From Algoriphagus algorifonticola (GTDB lineage: Bacteria > Bacteroidota > Bacteroidia > Cytophagales > Cyclobacteriaceae): a DNA stretch of 64,000 nucleotides. The notes beneath the pieces are model-generated. The model did no database searches. It saw only the letters and a program-made list of their open reading frames with translations, and was not told the origin of the DNA. Positions 27,819 to 36,491 of the stretch are shown piece after piece. The translations under genes were made by a program, and so were the position numbers. The stretch lies in contig NZ_VLOG01000020.1 of the NCBI RefSeq assembly GCF_007655305.1, positions 1-64,000 of the forward strand, in the 5' to 3' direction. How positions within the stretch are numbered: the stretch's first letter is position 1; each line of letters opens with the position of its first letter.

Positions 27819-28528
27819 CCTAAAATGTCTTTGATGGTTTTACTCTGTTTGATTAACACGTCAGTCGGAAACGGCTTGTCCGTTCCTACCAGCCCTTGCC
27901 ACAACTGCACGATATTGCAGTTTACAGGAGAGATGTCCCCGTTGAGGTGGCTGAAGTAGCTGTTCCAGAACGCCTGTTCCCATAGCTGTATGAATTGCTC
28001 CACGTTTTCCGCTTCGGAAAAATCCGTTTCCACCGTACCCATACACACCCCGCCATTATCATATACATTGAAAAATGGTGCATGGTATAATGCAGTTTCC
28101 AATTTCGGTTTGCCTTTGCTTTTCAATGCAAATAGTGACAGACTGCCCCTGTCTGCTTTCCACAACAATGCGGGTACGGATGCTATCCCGCAGGGGACGG
28201 TCAGACCTTCGGTGAACAGTAGGTTCACCAGTTGTGGAGGCGTGTACCAAACCGCATAGCCCCGATAGTGGTTGACGTGCAACAGCTTGTCGGGGAACAG
28301 CCCCGCACATCCGAGGTAGTCCGTCCGTACTTCCCTCGCGCTGTTCAGGCAATCAGCAAGGGCTATCGTTTCCCTGACACTCAATGGGTGGGCGTTAATG
28401 GGGCACCCCCGCCTGTCCATGTCCCAGGCTTCCACGTACACCTCTTCCCGTTCTGTTTGGGACTGGTAAATCACCAATGCCTTTTTCGGCAAGTAAACAG
28501 CATCCAGTTTGTCCGTTATATTCTTCAT
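27815..28528 (-). CDS. PRTRC system protein B
   Basis: A 237-aa protein of the PRTRC-B family, recognised by length, position and the segments YAVWYTPPQLVNLLF, VPALLWKADRGSLSLFALK and HAPFFNVYDNGGVCMGTV. PRTRC genes are a conserved set on plasmids and integrative elements whose biochemical roles are unknown. ATGA overlaps join it to the gene before and to ThiF after it, so the three are made together. Confidence 0.85.
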   Translation of the reverse strand: MKNITDKLDAVYLPKKALVIYQSQTEREEVYVEAWDMDRRGCPINAHPLSVRETIALADCLNSAREVRTDYLGCAGLFPDKLLHVNHYRGYAVWYTPPQLVNLLFTEGLTVPCGIASVPALLWKADRGSLSLFALKSKGKPKLETALYHAPFFNVYDNGGVCMGTVETDFSEAENVEQFIQLWEQAFWNSYFSHLNGDISPVNCNIVQLWQGLVGTDKPFPTDVLIKQSKTIKDILG

Positions 28529-29451
28529 AGCATCATTCTTAAAACGTCCGATAATTCATGTAGCAGGTCATATAGCCTTGTTTCAAAATCAAGGTCGTGC
28601 GTCGCCTCGCTTTGAGGTGTATCGAAATACTGTATGGCCATAGGTTCATCCGCTGCACAGCATTCATTCAGTTCGCTACAGACCATTTCCATCAGGTTTT
28701 GACCAAGCCAGCCCCGTTCATCCCAAATGAAGGAAAAGACCTGCTCCATTGTCATGCGGTATTCCTCGTTGGGGCGCAGCAGTTCAGGATGGATGTTATC
28801 CGCAAGGCTTCTTGTCGGATAATCCCGGTACAGCTTATACAGTTGTTCCGCTATATCATGGATGGCTAAAGATTGTTCACAACTTATAGGAAGTTGTTCT
28901 AATCTTTCCTCCCACGCATGGAGGTGGTAAGGGTGCTTAACTATTTTGTGCAGCCTGTCCCCAAAATAAATGGCAGCCTTTACCGAAGAGAGGCAAGCCG
29001 CATGTTCTTCATAATCCGTCCAGCCGTCATCCTCGGCCAGCCATTCCAGCATAGTTTGATAACGGCTGCCCGTGTAAGTCCACCCATTGAAAAATGGTAT
29101 GCCCACTACGTTGTGCAGGTAAGTGAAGACGGACAGCAGGAGGTTAATCTCCTGTTTGCGCCTCTTCCCGTGCATCCATTTCCACAACGGATAGACGGGC
29201 AGGAAGAACAGGGTGCTGCCCGTGGATGCTGACTTGGTGGTCGCCAGCCTTATCCGTCCCCTGTCTTCAACCAATAGCAGTTCCACCCACTTGTCCTTTT
29301 GAGCAAGTATTCCCGCTGCCTGTCGGTATAGGGCAGAGAGGTTCAGCGGGAATACCTCCCCCGATACGTCTATTGGCTCATAACCATACAGCGTTGCAAG
29401 ATTTTGAAACGAGGACAGCAGGAAGGCTTCGCCCTCCTTGCTGTAAGGCAA
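28525..29451 (-). CDS. PRTRC-cluster hypothetical protein (F-like position), start uncertain
   Basis: The body (LPYSKEGEAFLLSSF, then LLLSVFTYLHNVVGIPFF, WEERLEQLPISCEQSL, HDLDFETRLYDLLHEL) is clearly coding and sits where PRTRC F-like proteins occur, before protein B. The frame is open to 29733 (402 codons). Its first ~90 codons lie under another good-looking ORF (29487-29684) and the tail of PRTRC C, and read like out-of-frame sequence. The only in-frame ATG starts upstream of the body are at 29733 and 29607; a TTG at 29451, just past the small ORF, would give 308 aa. I chose the TTG with low certainty. Function unknown. Confidence 0.55.
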   Translation of the reverse strand: MPYSKEGEAFLLSSFQNLATLYGYEPIDVSGEVFPLNLSALYRQAAGILAQKDKWVELLLVEDRGRIRLATTKSASTGSTLFFLPVYPLWKWMHGKRRKQEINLLLSVFTYLHNVVGIPFFNGWTYTGSRYQTMLEWLAEDDGWTDYEEHAACLSSVKAAIYFGDRLHKIVKHPYHLHAWEERLEQLPISCEQSLAIHDIAEQLYKLYRDYPTRSLADNIHPELLRPNEEYRMTMEQVFSFIWDERGWLGQNLMEMVCSELNECCAADEPMAIQYFDTPQSEATHDLDFETRLYDLLHELSDVLRMML

Positions 29452-29486
29452 AGAGTTCTCGCCCCGAAGCGGCTGAAAGCGGTGGC

Positions 29487-29684
29487 TTAAAAAACCATGT
29501 CCACCATATTCAGGGGTGCGGACTTTTGCCTGTCCTTTCTTAGCTGTGCCGCATCGGGCAGCCTGTCCAGTTCCTTTGCGAATTGCCCTATGTACTGGTG
29601 TATATGCCATTGCTTTGAATAGTTTTCCGTTTCCCTGATTCGCCTCGCCCCTTTCGGGGTTGGGCGTTTTTGTTTCCCTGCCAT
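29487..29684 (-). CDS. Small basic hypothetical protein in PRTRC operon
   Basis: 65 aa, starting two bases after the PRTRC C stop and ending (VDMVF) just before the F-like body. Its composition is protein-like and strongly basic at the N-terminus (MAGKQKRPTPKGARRIRE), followed by an amphipathic helix (SKQWHIHQYIGQFAKELD). The competing longer frame through this stretch is poor in hydrophobic residues. It could be a separate gene or the true N-terminus of the F-like protein joined by a frameshift at GGTTTTTTAAG (about 29488-29498). Confidence 0.5.
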   Translation of the reverse strand: MAGKQKRPTPKGARRIRETENYSKQWHIHQYIGQFAKELDRLPDAAQLRKDRQKSAPLNMVDMVF

Positions 29685-29686
29685 GA

Positions 29687-29905
29687 CTATCCCTTTGTGC
29701 CGATGGTGGTTTTAAATTCAAACCATACCGCATCGTCCTGTATGGTGGGCCCCGCTATGGTGGCCGTTGTCAGCAGGGGGTATGAATTGCTGTAAAAATT
29801 CAGCACCGCTTCGGGGCTTAACCCGCCATCGGGGTCGGTAAGTATGATTTCCTGCCCTTTGTCCTCCATCCTGAATTTCCGTTCTAATTGTGTCGCCAGT
29901 AACAT
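29687..29905 (-). CDS. PRTRC system protein C
   Basis: A 72-aa protein of the PRTRC C family: LERKFRMEDKG, LTDPDGGLSPEAVLNFYSN and the closing VWFEFKTTIGTKG. The family looks like a small ubiquitin-like beta-grasp protein (my inference from length, the strand pattern and the ThiF partner). It lies 29 bases after PRTRC E in the same operon. Confidence 0.88.
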   Translation of the reverse strand: MLLATQLERKFRMEDKGQEIILTDPDGGLSPEAVLNFYSNSYPLLTTATIAGPTIQDDAVWFEFKTTIGTKG

Positions 29906-29934
29906 TTTCTAAAGTTTTTTAAGGTGAGTAATTA

Positions 29935-30504
29935 TCATTGTGCCGTCTGGGTGTCGGGTGCATCCGCCCTGAACAGGTCGGGTGCGAACTGCGCCGAAAG
30001 TTCCGACTTGCGCTTGCGAATGGTTTCTTCGTGTTCGGGATACTCCGATACATCGGGGACTTTCATCCACGCTTCACGGTGCTTTCCCTCCTTTTCGAGT
30101 TCTTCCGCTTTCTTCATCGCGTCGGCATATTTCTTCTCCTTCGCCTCCTTTTCTTTTTTCTCTTTATCGGCTTTTTCCTTTTCCATAGCCGATTGCTTTT
30201 TCGCTTCCTCCTGCGCCTGGAGGTAGGCTTCCATGTTCAGCATGAGTTCGGAGGTCTGTTGCAGGGGTGGGGTAATGCTGCTGAAAAAACCGTTGTCCAG
30301 TTCTTCTGCATTGCCTTTCAATACCAATGGCGGAATTACCTGTTTGGCGTTGTCCCCGCAACCTTTGTTATTGAGCAGTACCGATACAATCCAGTTACCG
30401 TCCGCCCCTGTCCTGATGGTAATTTGCAAATCACCCGCTATGCCCATTTGGGCTACCTGTTTGAAAAAATTAGTTTCCATTGTCTTATGAATTTGATTAG
30501 TCAT
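29935..30504 (-). CDS. PRTRC system protein E
   Basis: A 189-aa protein. Residues 9-90 (METNFFKQVAQMGIAGDLQI, then VSVLLNNKGCGDNAK, IPPLVLKGNAEELDNGFF) match PRTRC E. A highly charged coiled coil (~92-140, rich in KEKADKEKKEKEAKEK) and an acidic tail follow. The outer ATG (30504) overlaps the preceding stop as ATGA. The inner ATG at 30480 matches where homologues appear to begin. Either is possible. Confidence 0.85.
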   Translation of the reverse strand: MTNQIHKTMETNFFKQVAQMGIAGDLQITIRTGADGNWIVSVLLNNKGCGDNAKQVIPPLVLKGNAEELDNGFFSSITPPLQQTSELMLNMEAYLQAQEEAKKQSAMEKEKADKEKKEKEAKEKKYADAMKKAEELEKEGKHREAWMKVPDVSEYPEHEETIRKRKSELSAQFAPDLFRADAPDTQTAQ

Positions 30505-30890
30505 TGAATTTTATCCGTTTTGAACAGTACCCCTACCATATCTGTGAATGTTTGGTTATCGTGCTTCCGAACACCTGTATATAATTTGAGGCAATACTGC
30601 ATCAATAAGGCGTTCTGCCCGTCAAACAACTGGTCTGCGAACAACCTTGCCCAAGTGTGCAGTTGCTCCCCGTAGCGGTCAATCCTGCGCTCGGTGTTGT
30701 TCACCATTTGCAACCAGAAGTCAAACCCGATTATCCCATGTTCTCCCTTTGCCCGTTCTTCCGCTTCGTTCTCTTTTATGGTCAGGCATACCCGTTTTAC
30801 ATAGTCCGTGAATGCAGGTATTTCTTCGGGGAACAGCCCGTGCAGCAATTCCGCCTTGTCCCTGTTGGTCATTTTATCTATGGGTTTCAT
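30501..30890 (-). CDS. Conserved PRTRC-neighbourhood hypothetical protein
   Basis: A 129-aa soluble protein with no known domain. Helical segments include DKAELLHGLFPEEIPAFTDY and GFDFWLQMVNNTERRIDRYG, and the C-terminus (DMVGVLFKTDKIQ) is compact. It is coupled to PRTRC E by ATGA overlap. Genes of this size and position recur in Bacteroidetes PRTRC clusters, from memory. Function unknown. Confidence 0.72.
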   Translation of the reverse strand: MKPIDKMTNRDKAELLHGLFPEEIPAFTDYVKRVCLTIKENEAEERAKGEHGIIGFDFWLQMVNNTERRIDRYGEQLHTWARLFADQLFDGQNALLMQYCLKLYTGVRKHDNQTFTDMVGVLFKTDKIQ

Positions 30891-30955
30891 GTCTTTGTGT
30901 TTTGATGATTTTAAATGGGCAGCCCTGCCCGTAACAGGGCTACCCGTTGTTTATC

Positions 30956-32023
30956 CTAATTCCAGTTGAGTACAACCGCTCCTGATTTGGCGAAATCGGT
31001 GCAAAGGTTAAATGCAGCTTGTGTGCGGATTTGCGCCGTGCCTCCCAATAGGATGGATTTCAGCTTGGCTTCATCGTTTTTGTAATTGCGCACATTTTGG
31101 AAATAGCCCGTTACCGAATTATATGCGCCAAACAACGTCCCTTTGGTGGTGTCCAGTTGCTGTGTGGGGTTGGACATGCCGTATTCATATACCTTGTCCA
31201 CCATGTTGTTATATACCGTGGATAGTTCCTCGTCCCTGCCTGATTTCAGTTTGTCCAGCACCTCTTTATTGGGTATCATGGCAAGCTGTACCAGTTTCTT
31301 CACCTCGCTGTCCGTGATGCGTACTTTGGTCCATTGGTTAAAGATGCCTTCCATCTGCATGGACAATGTATTGCTCATGCCCATCAGCTTATGGGCTTCC
31401 TCCAACCGTTCCTTTGCGCCTGATGTATGGCGGATTTTAACCGTATTGCTTTTGCGGTGCATGGCTGCATTGAGCGTGTTGGCGCAAACGATACGTATCG
31501 GTGTGAATGCTGCGGTGATGCTCCCGCTGCCATCATGCGAAGTGGTCAGGAACAGGTATTGTTCGATGAGGTCGTCACTACCCACACGGATATAGCCCGG
31601 CAGTTTGGCAGTGATGAAAATCCGTTCACCGTTGCCCAACGCCCCTGCGGTTTCGTACATGATGCCGTCCCCACCGACAATGCTGTCAAAAAAGGAAAAG
31701 GCGTCACGGTTCTGTACCACATGGTAGTCCCTGCCTACTACACCGAGTACCGTATTGGTATCAGTGCGCATGGTGGCGTAGTAGTTAGGTACGGCCAGTT
31801 CCGCAACGCCCGTTACCAATCCATCGTTATCGGCTAAGAGCGTTTGCCCTTTCGTGAACAAGGGGGATTTGACCACCTCGTAGTCCAGTCCTGCATGTTG
31901 TATCGCTTCGGCGCTGGTGGGGTAGTCCTGTACGATTTGCCCCAACCCATGCCACGCTTTTTCCTTCACGCTGAAAAAGCTGTGCTTGCCTGTCGTTTCG
32001 TCTAAATGAATGTCATGTGCCAT
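30956..32023 (-). CDS. DUF932 (phage/plasmid-like TIGR03299) protein
   Basis: A 355-aa protein with the family opening (FSVKEKAWHGLGQIVQDYPT) and core (GVVGRDYHVVQNRDAFSFFD, FLTTSHDGSGSITAAFTPIR, IVCANTLNAA, LLGGTAQIRTQAAF). DUF932 proteins are typical of plasmids, phages and ICEs. Their activity is unknown, with replication or anti-defence roles proposed. Complete length. It is second in the operon after ssb. Confidence 0.9.
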   Translation of the reverse strand: MAHDIHLDETTGKHSFFSVKEKAWHGLGQIVQDYPTSAEAIQHAGLDYEVVKSPLFTKGQTLLADNDGLVTGVAELAVPNYYATMRTDTNTVLGVVGRDYHVVQNRDAFSFFDSIVGGDGIMYETAGALGNGERIFITAKLPGYIRVGSDDLIEQYLFLTTSHDGSGSITAAFTPIRIVCANTLNAAMHRKSNTVKIRHTSGAKERLEEAHKLMGMSNTLSMQMEGIFNQWTKVRITDSEVKKLVQLAMIPNKEVLDKLKSGRDEELSTVYNNMVDKVYEYGMSNPTQQLDTTKGTLFGAYNSVTGYFQNVRNYKNDEAKLKSILLGGTAQIRTQAAFNLCTDFAKSGAVVLNWN

Positions 32024-32070
32024 GATATATTGATTTTTGAATGTTTAAGAATAGATTTTGAAAATGTTGA

Positions 32071-32466
32071 TTAGAAAGGGAGGTCGTCCTTCTCATCCCC
32101 GTTACCGTTACTGCACTGGGTTACAACTTCTGTTTCCTCCACTGCACCTCCATTTCGCCTGGGCGTAGCCAGCAGCTTAATATTATTGGTGTGAAAGTTC
32201 AGCCGTCCGACTGCATTGCCATCGGTGTTGACATACGCATCCACCCCGATGCGCCCGTATAGTTCCACCAATGCGCCTTTTTTCAGCCATTGGACTACAG
32301 TTGTGTTGAGCCAATAGGCACAACTGACATAGTTGGTCACTTCCTTTTGCTCCCCCGCTTTGGTTTTGTAGCGGTCATTGATAGCGATAGAAAAGTTTAC
32401 TACTTTCCTGTCGTCCTTGAGTTCTGCGACATTTGCGTCTGCCGTCAATCTTCCTGTGATTACCAT
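32071..32466 (-). CDS. ssb: Single-stranded DNA-binding protein
   Basis: A 131-aa SSB. The start is at 32466 (MVITGRLTADANVAELKD), because the longer frame upstream lacks protein character. OB-fold segments are VVNFSIAINDRYKTK, NYVSCAYW, KGALVELYGRIGVDAY and LNFHTNNIKLL. The acidic tail ends DLPF, the tip that recruits partner proteins in bacterial SSBs. It is first in the element's replication/maintenance operon and likely serves its single-stranded transfer intermediate. Confidence 0.92.
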   Translation of the reverse strand: MVITGRLTADANVAELKDDRKVVNFSIAINDRYKTKAGEQKEVTNYVSCAYWLNTTVVQWLKKGALVELYGRIGVDAYVNTDGNAVGRLNFHTNNIKLLATPRRNGGAVEETEVVTQCSNGNGDEKDDLPF

Positions 32467-32978
32467 AACAAATCGTTTTAGAATGAATAAATGGTTCTTT
32501 ATGCTTCCTTTTTTCACCCCGTCAGCTCCCGAAAAGCAAATGTTTTTCAAAAGAAAAAACGGAAAAAAAGAAAGCACAGGAAGTGTGTCCGCTAAAGGCC
32601 AAAAGGAAACGGAATAAGTCCCGCAGGGTGGATAAGGCGGCGGCACAGAGCCTTATCCATTATGCCGTAGTCTTTTGGCAACCTTCAAAAAATCATGAGT
32701 AATGCGGACACAAACTTCGCTGCCCTTTTTGTCCGTTTCGATTGAAAAACTGGAAATCTGTAAAATTGCCTATCGCCCAGTTAATCGGAATAGGTTTAAT
32801 TTAGCGAATCGCAGGCTCATTGTAACAGATCTTGGAGTACTGGTATGGTCTGCAACCTATAAAAAAACACATTGCCATTTGACAATATGTGATAAAGGAG
32901 TAGTTTTAGTAATTTCTGACATATATCAGGATTTGGCATTATGAAAGAAAGACAAAATACAGAATTTTTAAAGAGACA
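32467..32978. other. Intergenic region between PRTRC operon and helicase
   Basis: The divergent promoters of ssb (minus) and the helicase (plus) should lie here. A perfect 10-bp inverted repeat sits at 32629-32659. An 80-codon plus frame (32702-32944) has no recognisable features, and I do not call it. Confidence 0.5.
32629..32659. promoter_or_regulatory. 10-bp inverted repeat
   Basis: TGGATAAGGC (32629-32638) and GCCTTATCCA (32650-32659) around an 11-base loop, upstream of ssb. No T-run follows, so an operator or replication-related site is more likely than a terminator. Confidence 0.4.
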
Positions 32979-35900
32979 ATGAATAAATACACGGCAAACT
33001 ATTCATATAGCAATCACAACTTTGTCATTCAAAATCTTACAGGACGGAGAATTAACAATGAATATTTGCCTGCAATTTGTATTGTCAAGAACATTTTACA
33101 AAGAGGTCGACCAACATTGCTTTCTAAGTTCCTTCAAGAAAAAATAGGGGCCATTCACAAAACAGACGAGTTCGAAAAATCTTATCCGTTAATCGACAAT
33201 GAAACTCCAAACTGGGAGAGAATCATCAGAGGTGATGTTAAGGGCAATTATTTTCCGGCCAAAAAATTCTTTGATGACCTGATTCCAAAATATCTATCGG
33301 ATTATTTATTTATTCAACAACTTCTAATTCCGGAAATTCCTGTAAATGAAATTACCCAAGTTGAGGTTGACGAGTTTGCAAATCAACAAGTAGATTTCTA
33401 CTTACCACAAGCATACCTCATTATTGAAATTGATGGTTCACAACATGACAGGAATGTCAATCAAGACAGACTGAGAGACCAGCACACAGCTAAGTACGGT
33501 ATCCAGACAATACGAATTAAAACCACCGACCTTGAAGCTGAAAACGAATCCTTCAAGAAAGCCATAACAGCTATTAAAGAGCGAATCGATAAAGTTATTC
33601 CCCGACAAGAAAAAAGACGGAAAAACGACTCCGTTTTCATTTCAATCAATGACTATAAGTCAGCTTTCGAAAATGGTGCTGACTTAACAAGCCCGTATTA
33701 CAAGGCAACGGCAGTAATGAGATTTCAGATACTCGTACTCGAATTGCTTGAAAGAGGATTGCTTGATTTCAATAAAGAATGGAAATTTGAATTACATACC
33801 TCAGACATCAACGATTTTGCTGATTTAGCCATTCAGGATTTATTACAATGGTTTAAGCCGATTTTTGAACTCCAAAAAATTAAATGGAACAAACCGAATT
33901 ATTCAATCAAGCCTGTTAATTCGCTACAAGAATTCAGCAATTCTTCCGATACGGTTAAAGTGGATTTTAGTCTATCAAAGAGGTACACGGACGAATTCCA
34001 GACCCATCTCAATATTCTTTTCTTGAGAACCGACTATTTGGATGAATACCTCTATTTCAAAAAGGGAGATTCAAGGGGTAATTTGAAGTTTAGTTCGTTC
34101 GAACCTTATGATTATTTCAAGGTTTCAGCCACTAAACCAGTAAAATACAAGTTGCAATTTGGCGGAACGGATTCAGACGAAAAACCCTTGCTCTTTCTCC
34201 TTCAAAATATTTTCCTTCAAGATGTTCCAAACTTGACGTTTAATGAAGGACAGTTACCAATCATTGCAAATATCCTCTCACGAAATGATACAATCGGACT
34301 TCTGCCCACAGGTAGCGGGAAATCTGTTTGCTATCAACTTGCGGCAATCCTGCAGCCAGCCATAAGTTTTGTGGTTTGCCCTATAAAATCCTTGATGTAC
34401 GACCAAAAGGCAGATTTGGATTTATGCCGTTTTACGAGAGTAAATCACATCACAAGTGATGATGATGGAGAGGATAAAGAAAAAATCCAAAATGAATTTG
34501 GCAATGGTAAGTACTTATTCATCTTCATTTCGCCAGAACGTTTTCAAATAAGGACTTTCAGACAATATTTCAGTGCGGTAAATAAGAAATTCAATATCGC
34601 CTATGCGGTAATAGATGAAGTTCATTGCCTATCAGAGTGGGGCCATGATTTCAGGACAGCTTATCTCAATCTTTCCAACACAATCCAAAAACTGTGCAGC
34701 GATTTCAATTTTTTAGGGCTTACGGCCACAGCTTCAATAAACGTTCTTAAGGATATTCAGGTGGAGTTCGGCATAAAACAAGATAATGTAAAAACACCAG
34801 TAGACTATACCAGAAAGGAACTGGACTTTGAAGTAGTTGACGATGGAAATGATAAAATAGGCACAATTAAGCAGCTACTTGGCGAACTGGATGAAACAGA
34901 GGAAATACTGGCTACAAAAGGAAACGATTCAAGATGCGGAATAATATTTACGCCAACAGTAAACGGCAAAAAAGGATGTTATCCTCTTTCACTTGTCCTA
35001 AGTGAGCATTTTCAAACTGAAATCAAGTACTATTCTGGATCCGTTCCCAAAACAGACGGCAGGCCGATAATGGGAGATAAAGAATATGATGAGTATAAGA
35101 AACAAGTTCAGCAAGAGTATAGAGCGAATGAGTTTACTCTCTTAACTGCCACAAAAGCATTTGGGATGGGCGTCAACAAGCCGAACATTCATTTTACCAT
35201 ACATTATGGAATTCCCGGTTCTATGGAAGCCCTTTATCAAGAAGGTGGCCGAGCCGGTAGAGATAAAGTGAAATTCAATGAACAACAAGCTAAGTGTTTA
35301 GTGCTACTCTCCAAGTCTACAAAACCCAAACAGTTTGTTGACCAGTTCTGGATTCGTGAAACTCAGCTATCTAAGCTAAATGAGTTAAGAACGCAGATTG
35401 AGGGAGACCTGTACACTAACTTTTTTCTTTTCTCATTGGGGCTGGATGTTATCAAGGATGAATTTGAAACGATAAAAAAATTGCACGAGCGATATTCTGT
35501 TTCCAACGAAAAGAATGTACGAGTTGAGGGGAATGAAATTGGTGTCAATAAAGCGAAAGCGGAAAAAGCTATCTATCGACTTAGTCAGCTTAGAATAATT
35601 GAGGACTGGACAATCAATAATTTTTTCGGTGGTGGTGAATTTGAAGTTGATTACTCCGAATTTGATGCTGCTTCTATCAAAAATGCACTTCTCAAAACAG
35701 TTAACAAGTACGACCCTGATTTCTCTTTTGACAGCATTAATTCAGAATCGAAATATTCTACGTATCGAAAAATACTCAATGCACCCGAGGGATATTCCGA
35801 CTTTGATAAGAACATACTCATACTTCTTCAGTGGTCATACGACAATTTTGCCTATAACAGAAGGCAATCGCTGAAGAACATCTATGAAAACTGCTGTGAG

Positions 35901-36491
35901 TTTTCAGAAGGAAATATCACGAAACAAGAATTCAAAGCCCGTTTGGAGAATTACTTCAAATTCAATCAATCCAGCTACGTACTTCAACATATTGCAGAAA
36001 ACCCGAAGGACATTGAAAGATGGTTTGAGGTATTTTATCAGGTAGATAAGAATATTGTTACGGACAAGTTACTCACGGGTAGACAAAGAGAAGCTCTGCG
36101 AGATAACCTAAGCCGCTTTCTTGAAAGCTACATGTACAATCCTGGCCTTGATTTGATTAGCGGACTATTACGTTTGTGGTTAGACGACTATGAAAATATT
36201 GATGGAAGAAAACGACTTGAAAGCTCTTTAGACGAAATACAGCATTTTGAGGAAAGACAGATTGCCTTTATAGTTACTCAAATACTTAAAATTGGAAAGG
36301 AACTAACAAGCAAGAACAAGAATTTTTTGGCTGAATCACTTTACAAGTTCTTCAATGATGAATCGTTCCTTTATCGAATTCAAAAAGAACTTGGGGATAC
36401 CTTTTCAATGGCAGTAATAATTGAGGATGCGAATAAAAAACTAAAGACAATTAACAAAAGAATATATGGCGGACTTAGAAAAGTTGGATAA
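32979..36491 (+). CDS. Nuclease-RecQ-like helicase fusion protein
   Basis: An 1170-aa protein. Residues ~118-205 form a DUF559/Vsr-like PD-(D/E)XK nuclease: QQVDFYLP (Asp139), IIEIDGSQHD (Glu150, Asp152), then YGIQTIRIKTTD. Residues ~425-800 form a RecQ-family helicase: LLPTGSGKSVCYQL (Walker A 443-449), IDEVHCLSEWGHDFR (546-560), TATKAFGMGVNKPNIHF and YQEGGRAGRD (motif VI). The C-terminal ~370 residues are helical and unassigned; an RQC or HRDC domain is not evident. It should act on DNA, most likely in defence. The 3' end overlaps the next gene by 26 bases. The base composition is AT-rich, unlike the PRTRC genes next to it, which suggests separate acquisition. Confidence 0.78.
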   Translation: MNKYTANYSYSNHNFVIQNLTGRRINNEYLPAICIVKNILQRGRPTLLSKFLQEKIGAIHKTDEFEKSYPLIDNETPNWERIIRGDVKGNYFPAKKFFDDLIPKYLSDYLFIQQLLIPEIPVNEITQVEVDEFANQQVDFYLPQAYLIIEIDGSQHDRNVNQDRLRDQHTAKYGIQTIRIKTTDLEAENESFKKAITAIKERIDKVIPRQEKRRKNDSVFISINDYKSAFENGADLTSPYYKATAVMRFQILVLELLERGLLDFNKEWKFELHTSDINDFADLAIQDLLQWFKPIFELQKIKWNKPNYSIKPVNSLQEFSNSSDTVKVDFSLSKRYTDEFQTHLNILFLRTDYLDEYLYFKKGDSRGNLKFSSFEPYDYFKVSATKPVKYKLQFGGTDSDEKPLLFLLQNIFLQDVPNLTFNEGQLPIIANILSRNDTIGLLPTGSGKSVCYQLAAILQPAISFVVCPIKSLMYDQKADLDLCRFTRVNHITSDDDGEDKEKIQNEFGNGKYLFIFISPERFQIRTFRQYFSAVNKKFNIAYAVIDEVHCLSEWGHDFRTAYLNLSNTIQKLCSDFNFLGLTATASINVLKDIQVEFGIKQDNVKTPVDYTRKELDFEVVDDGNDKIGTIKQLLGELDETEEILATKGNDSRCGIIFTPTVNGKKGCYPLSLVLSEHFQTEIKYYSGSVPKTDGRPIMGDKEYDEYKKQVQQEYRANEFTLLTATKAFGMGVNKPNIHFTIHYGIPGSMEALYQEGGRAGRDKVKFNEQQAKCLVLLSKSTKPKQFVDQFWIRETQLSKLNELRTQIEGDLYTNFFLFSLGLDVIKDEFETIKKLHERYSVSNEKNVRVEGNEIGVNKAKAEKAIYRLSQLRIIEDWTINNFFGGGEFEVDYSEFDAASIKNALLKTVNKYDPDFSFDSINSESKYSTYRKILNAPEGYSDFDKNILILLQWSYDNFAYNRRQSLKNIYENCCEFSEGNITKQEFKARLENYFKFNQSSYVLQHIAENPKDIERWFEVFYQVDKNIVTDKLLTGRQREALRDNLSRFLESYMYNPGLDLISGLLRLWLDDYENIDGRKRLESSLDEIQHFEERQIAFIVTQILKIGKELTSKNKNFLAESLYKFFNDESFLYRIQKELGDTFSMAVIIEDANKKLKTINKRIYGGLRKVG

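Noticed and set aside
29487-29500. Canonical -1 ribosomal frameshift site joining the small ORF and the F-like frame
   Set aside because: The T-run is tempting, but in the small ORF frame the codons GTT TTT TAA do not form a proper X-XXY-YYZ heptamer; recorded only as an open question.
29938-30507. 189-codon plus-strand ORF opposite PRTRC E
   Set aside because: It mirrors PRTRC E exactly, and its Phe/Leu-rich translation is what the lysine/glutamate-rich coiled-coil coding strand gives in reverse.
32702-32944. 80-codon plus-strand ORF upstream of the helicase
   Set aside because: No domain or clear start signal; it lies in the expected promoter region. Kept as uncalled.
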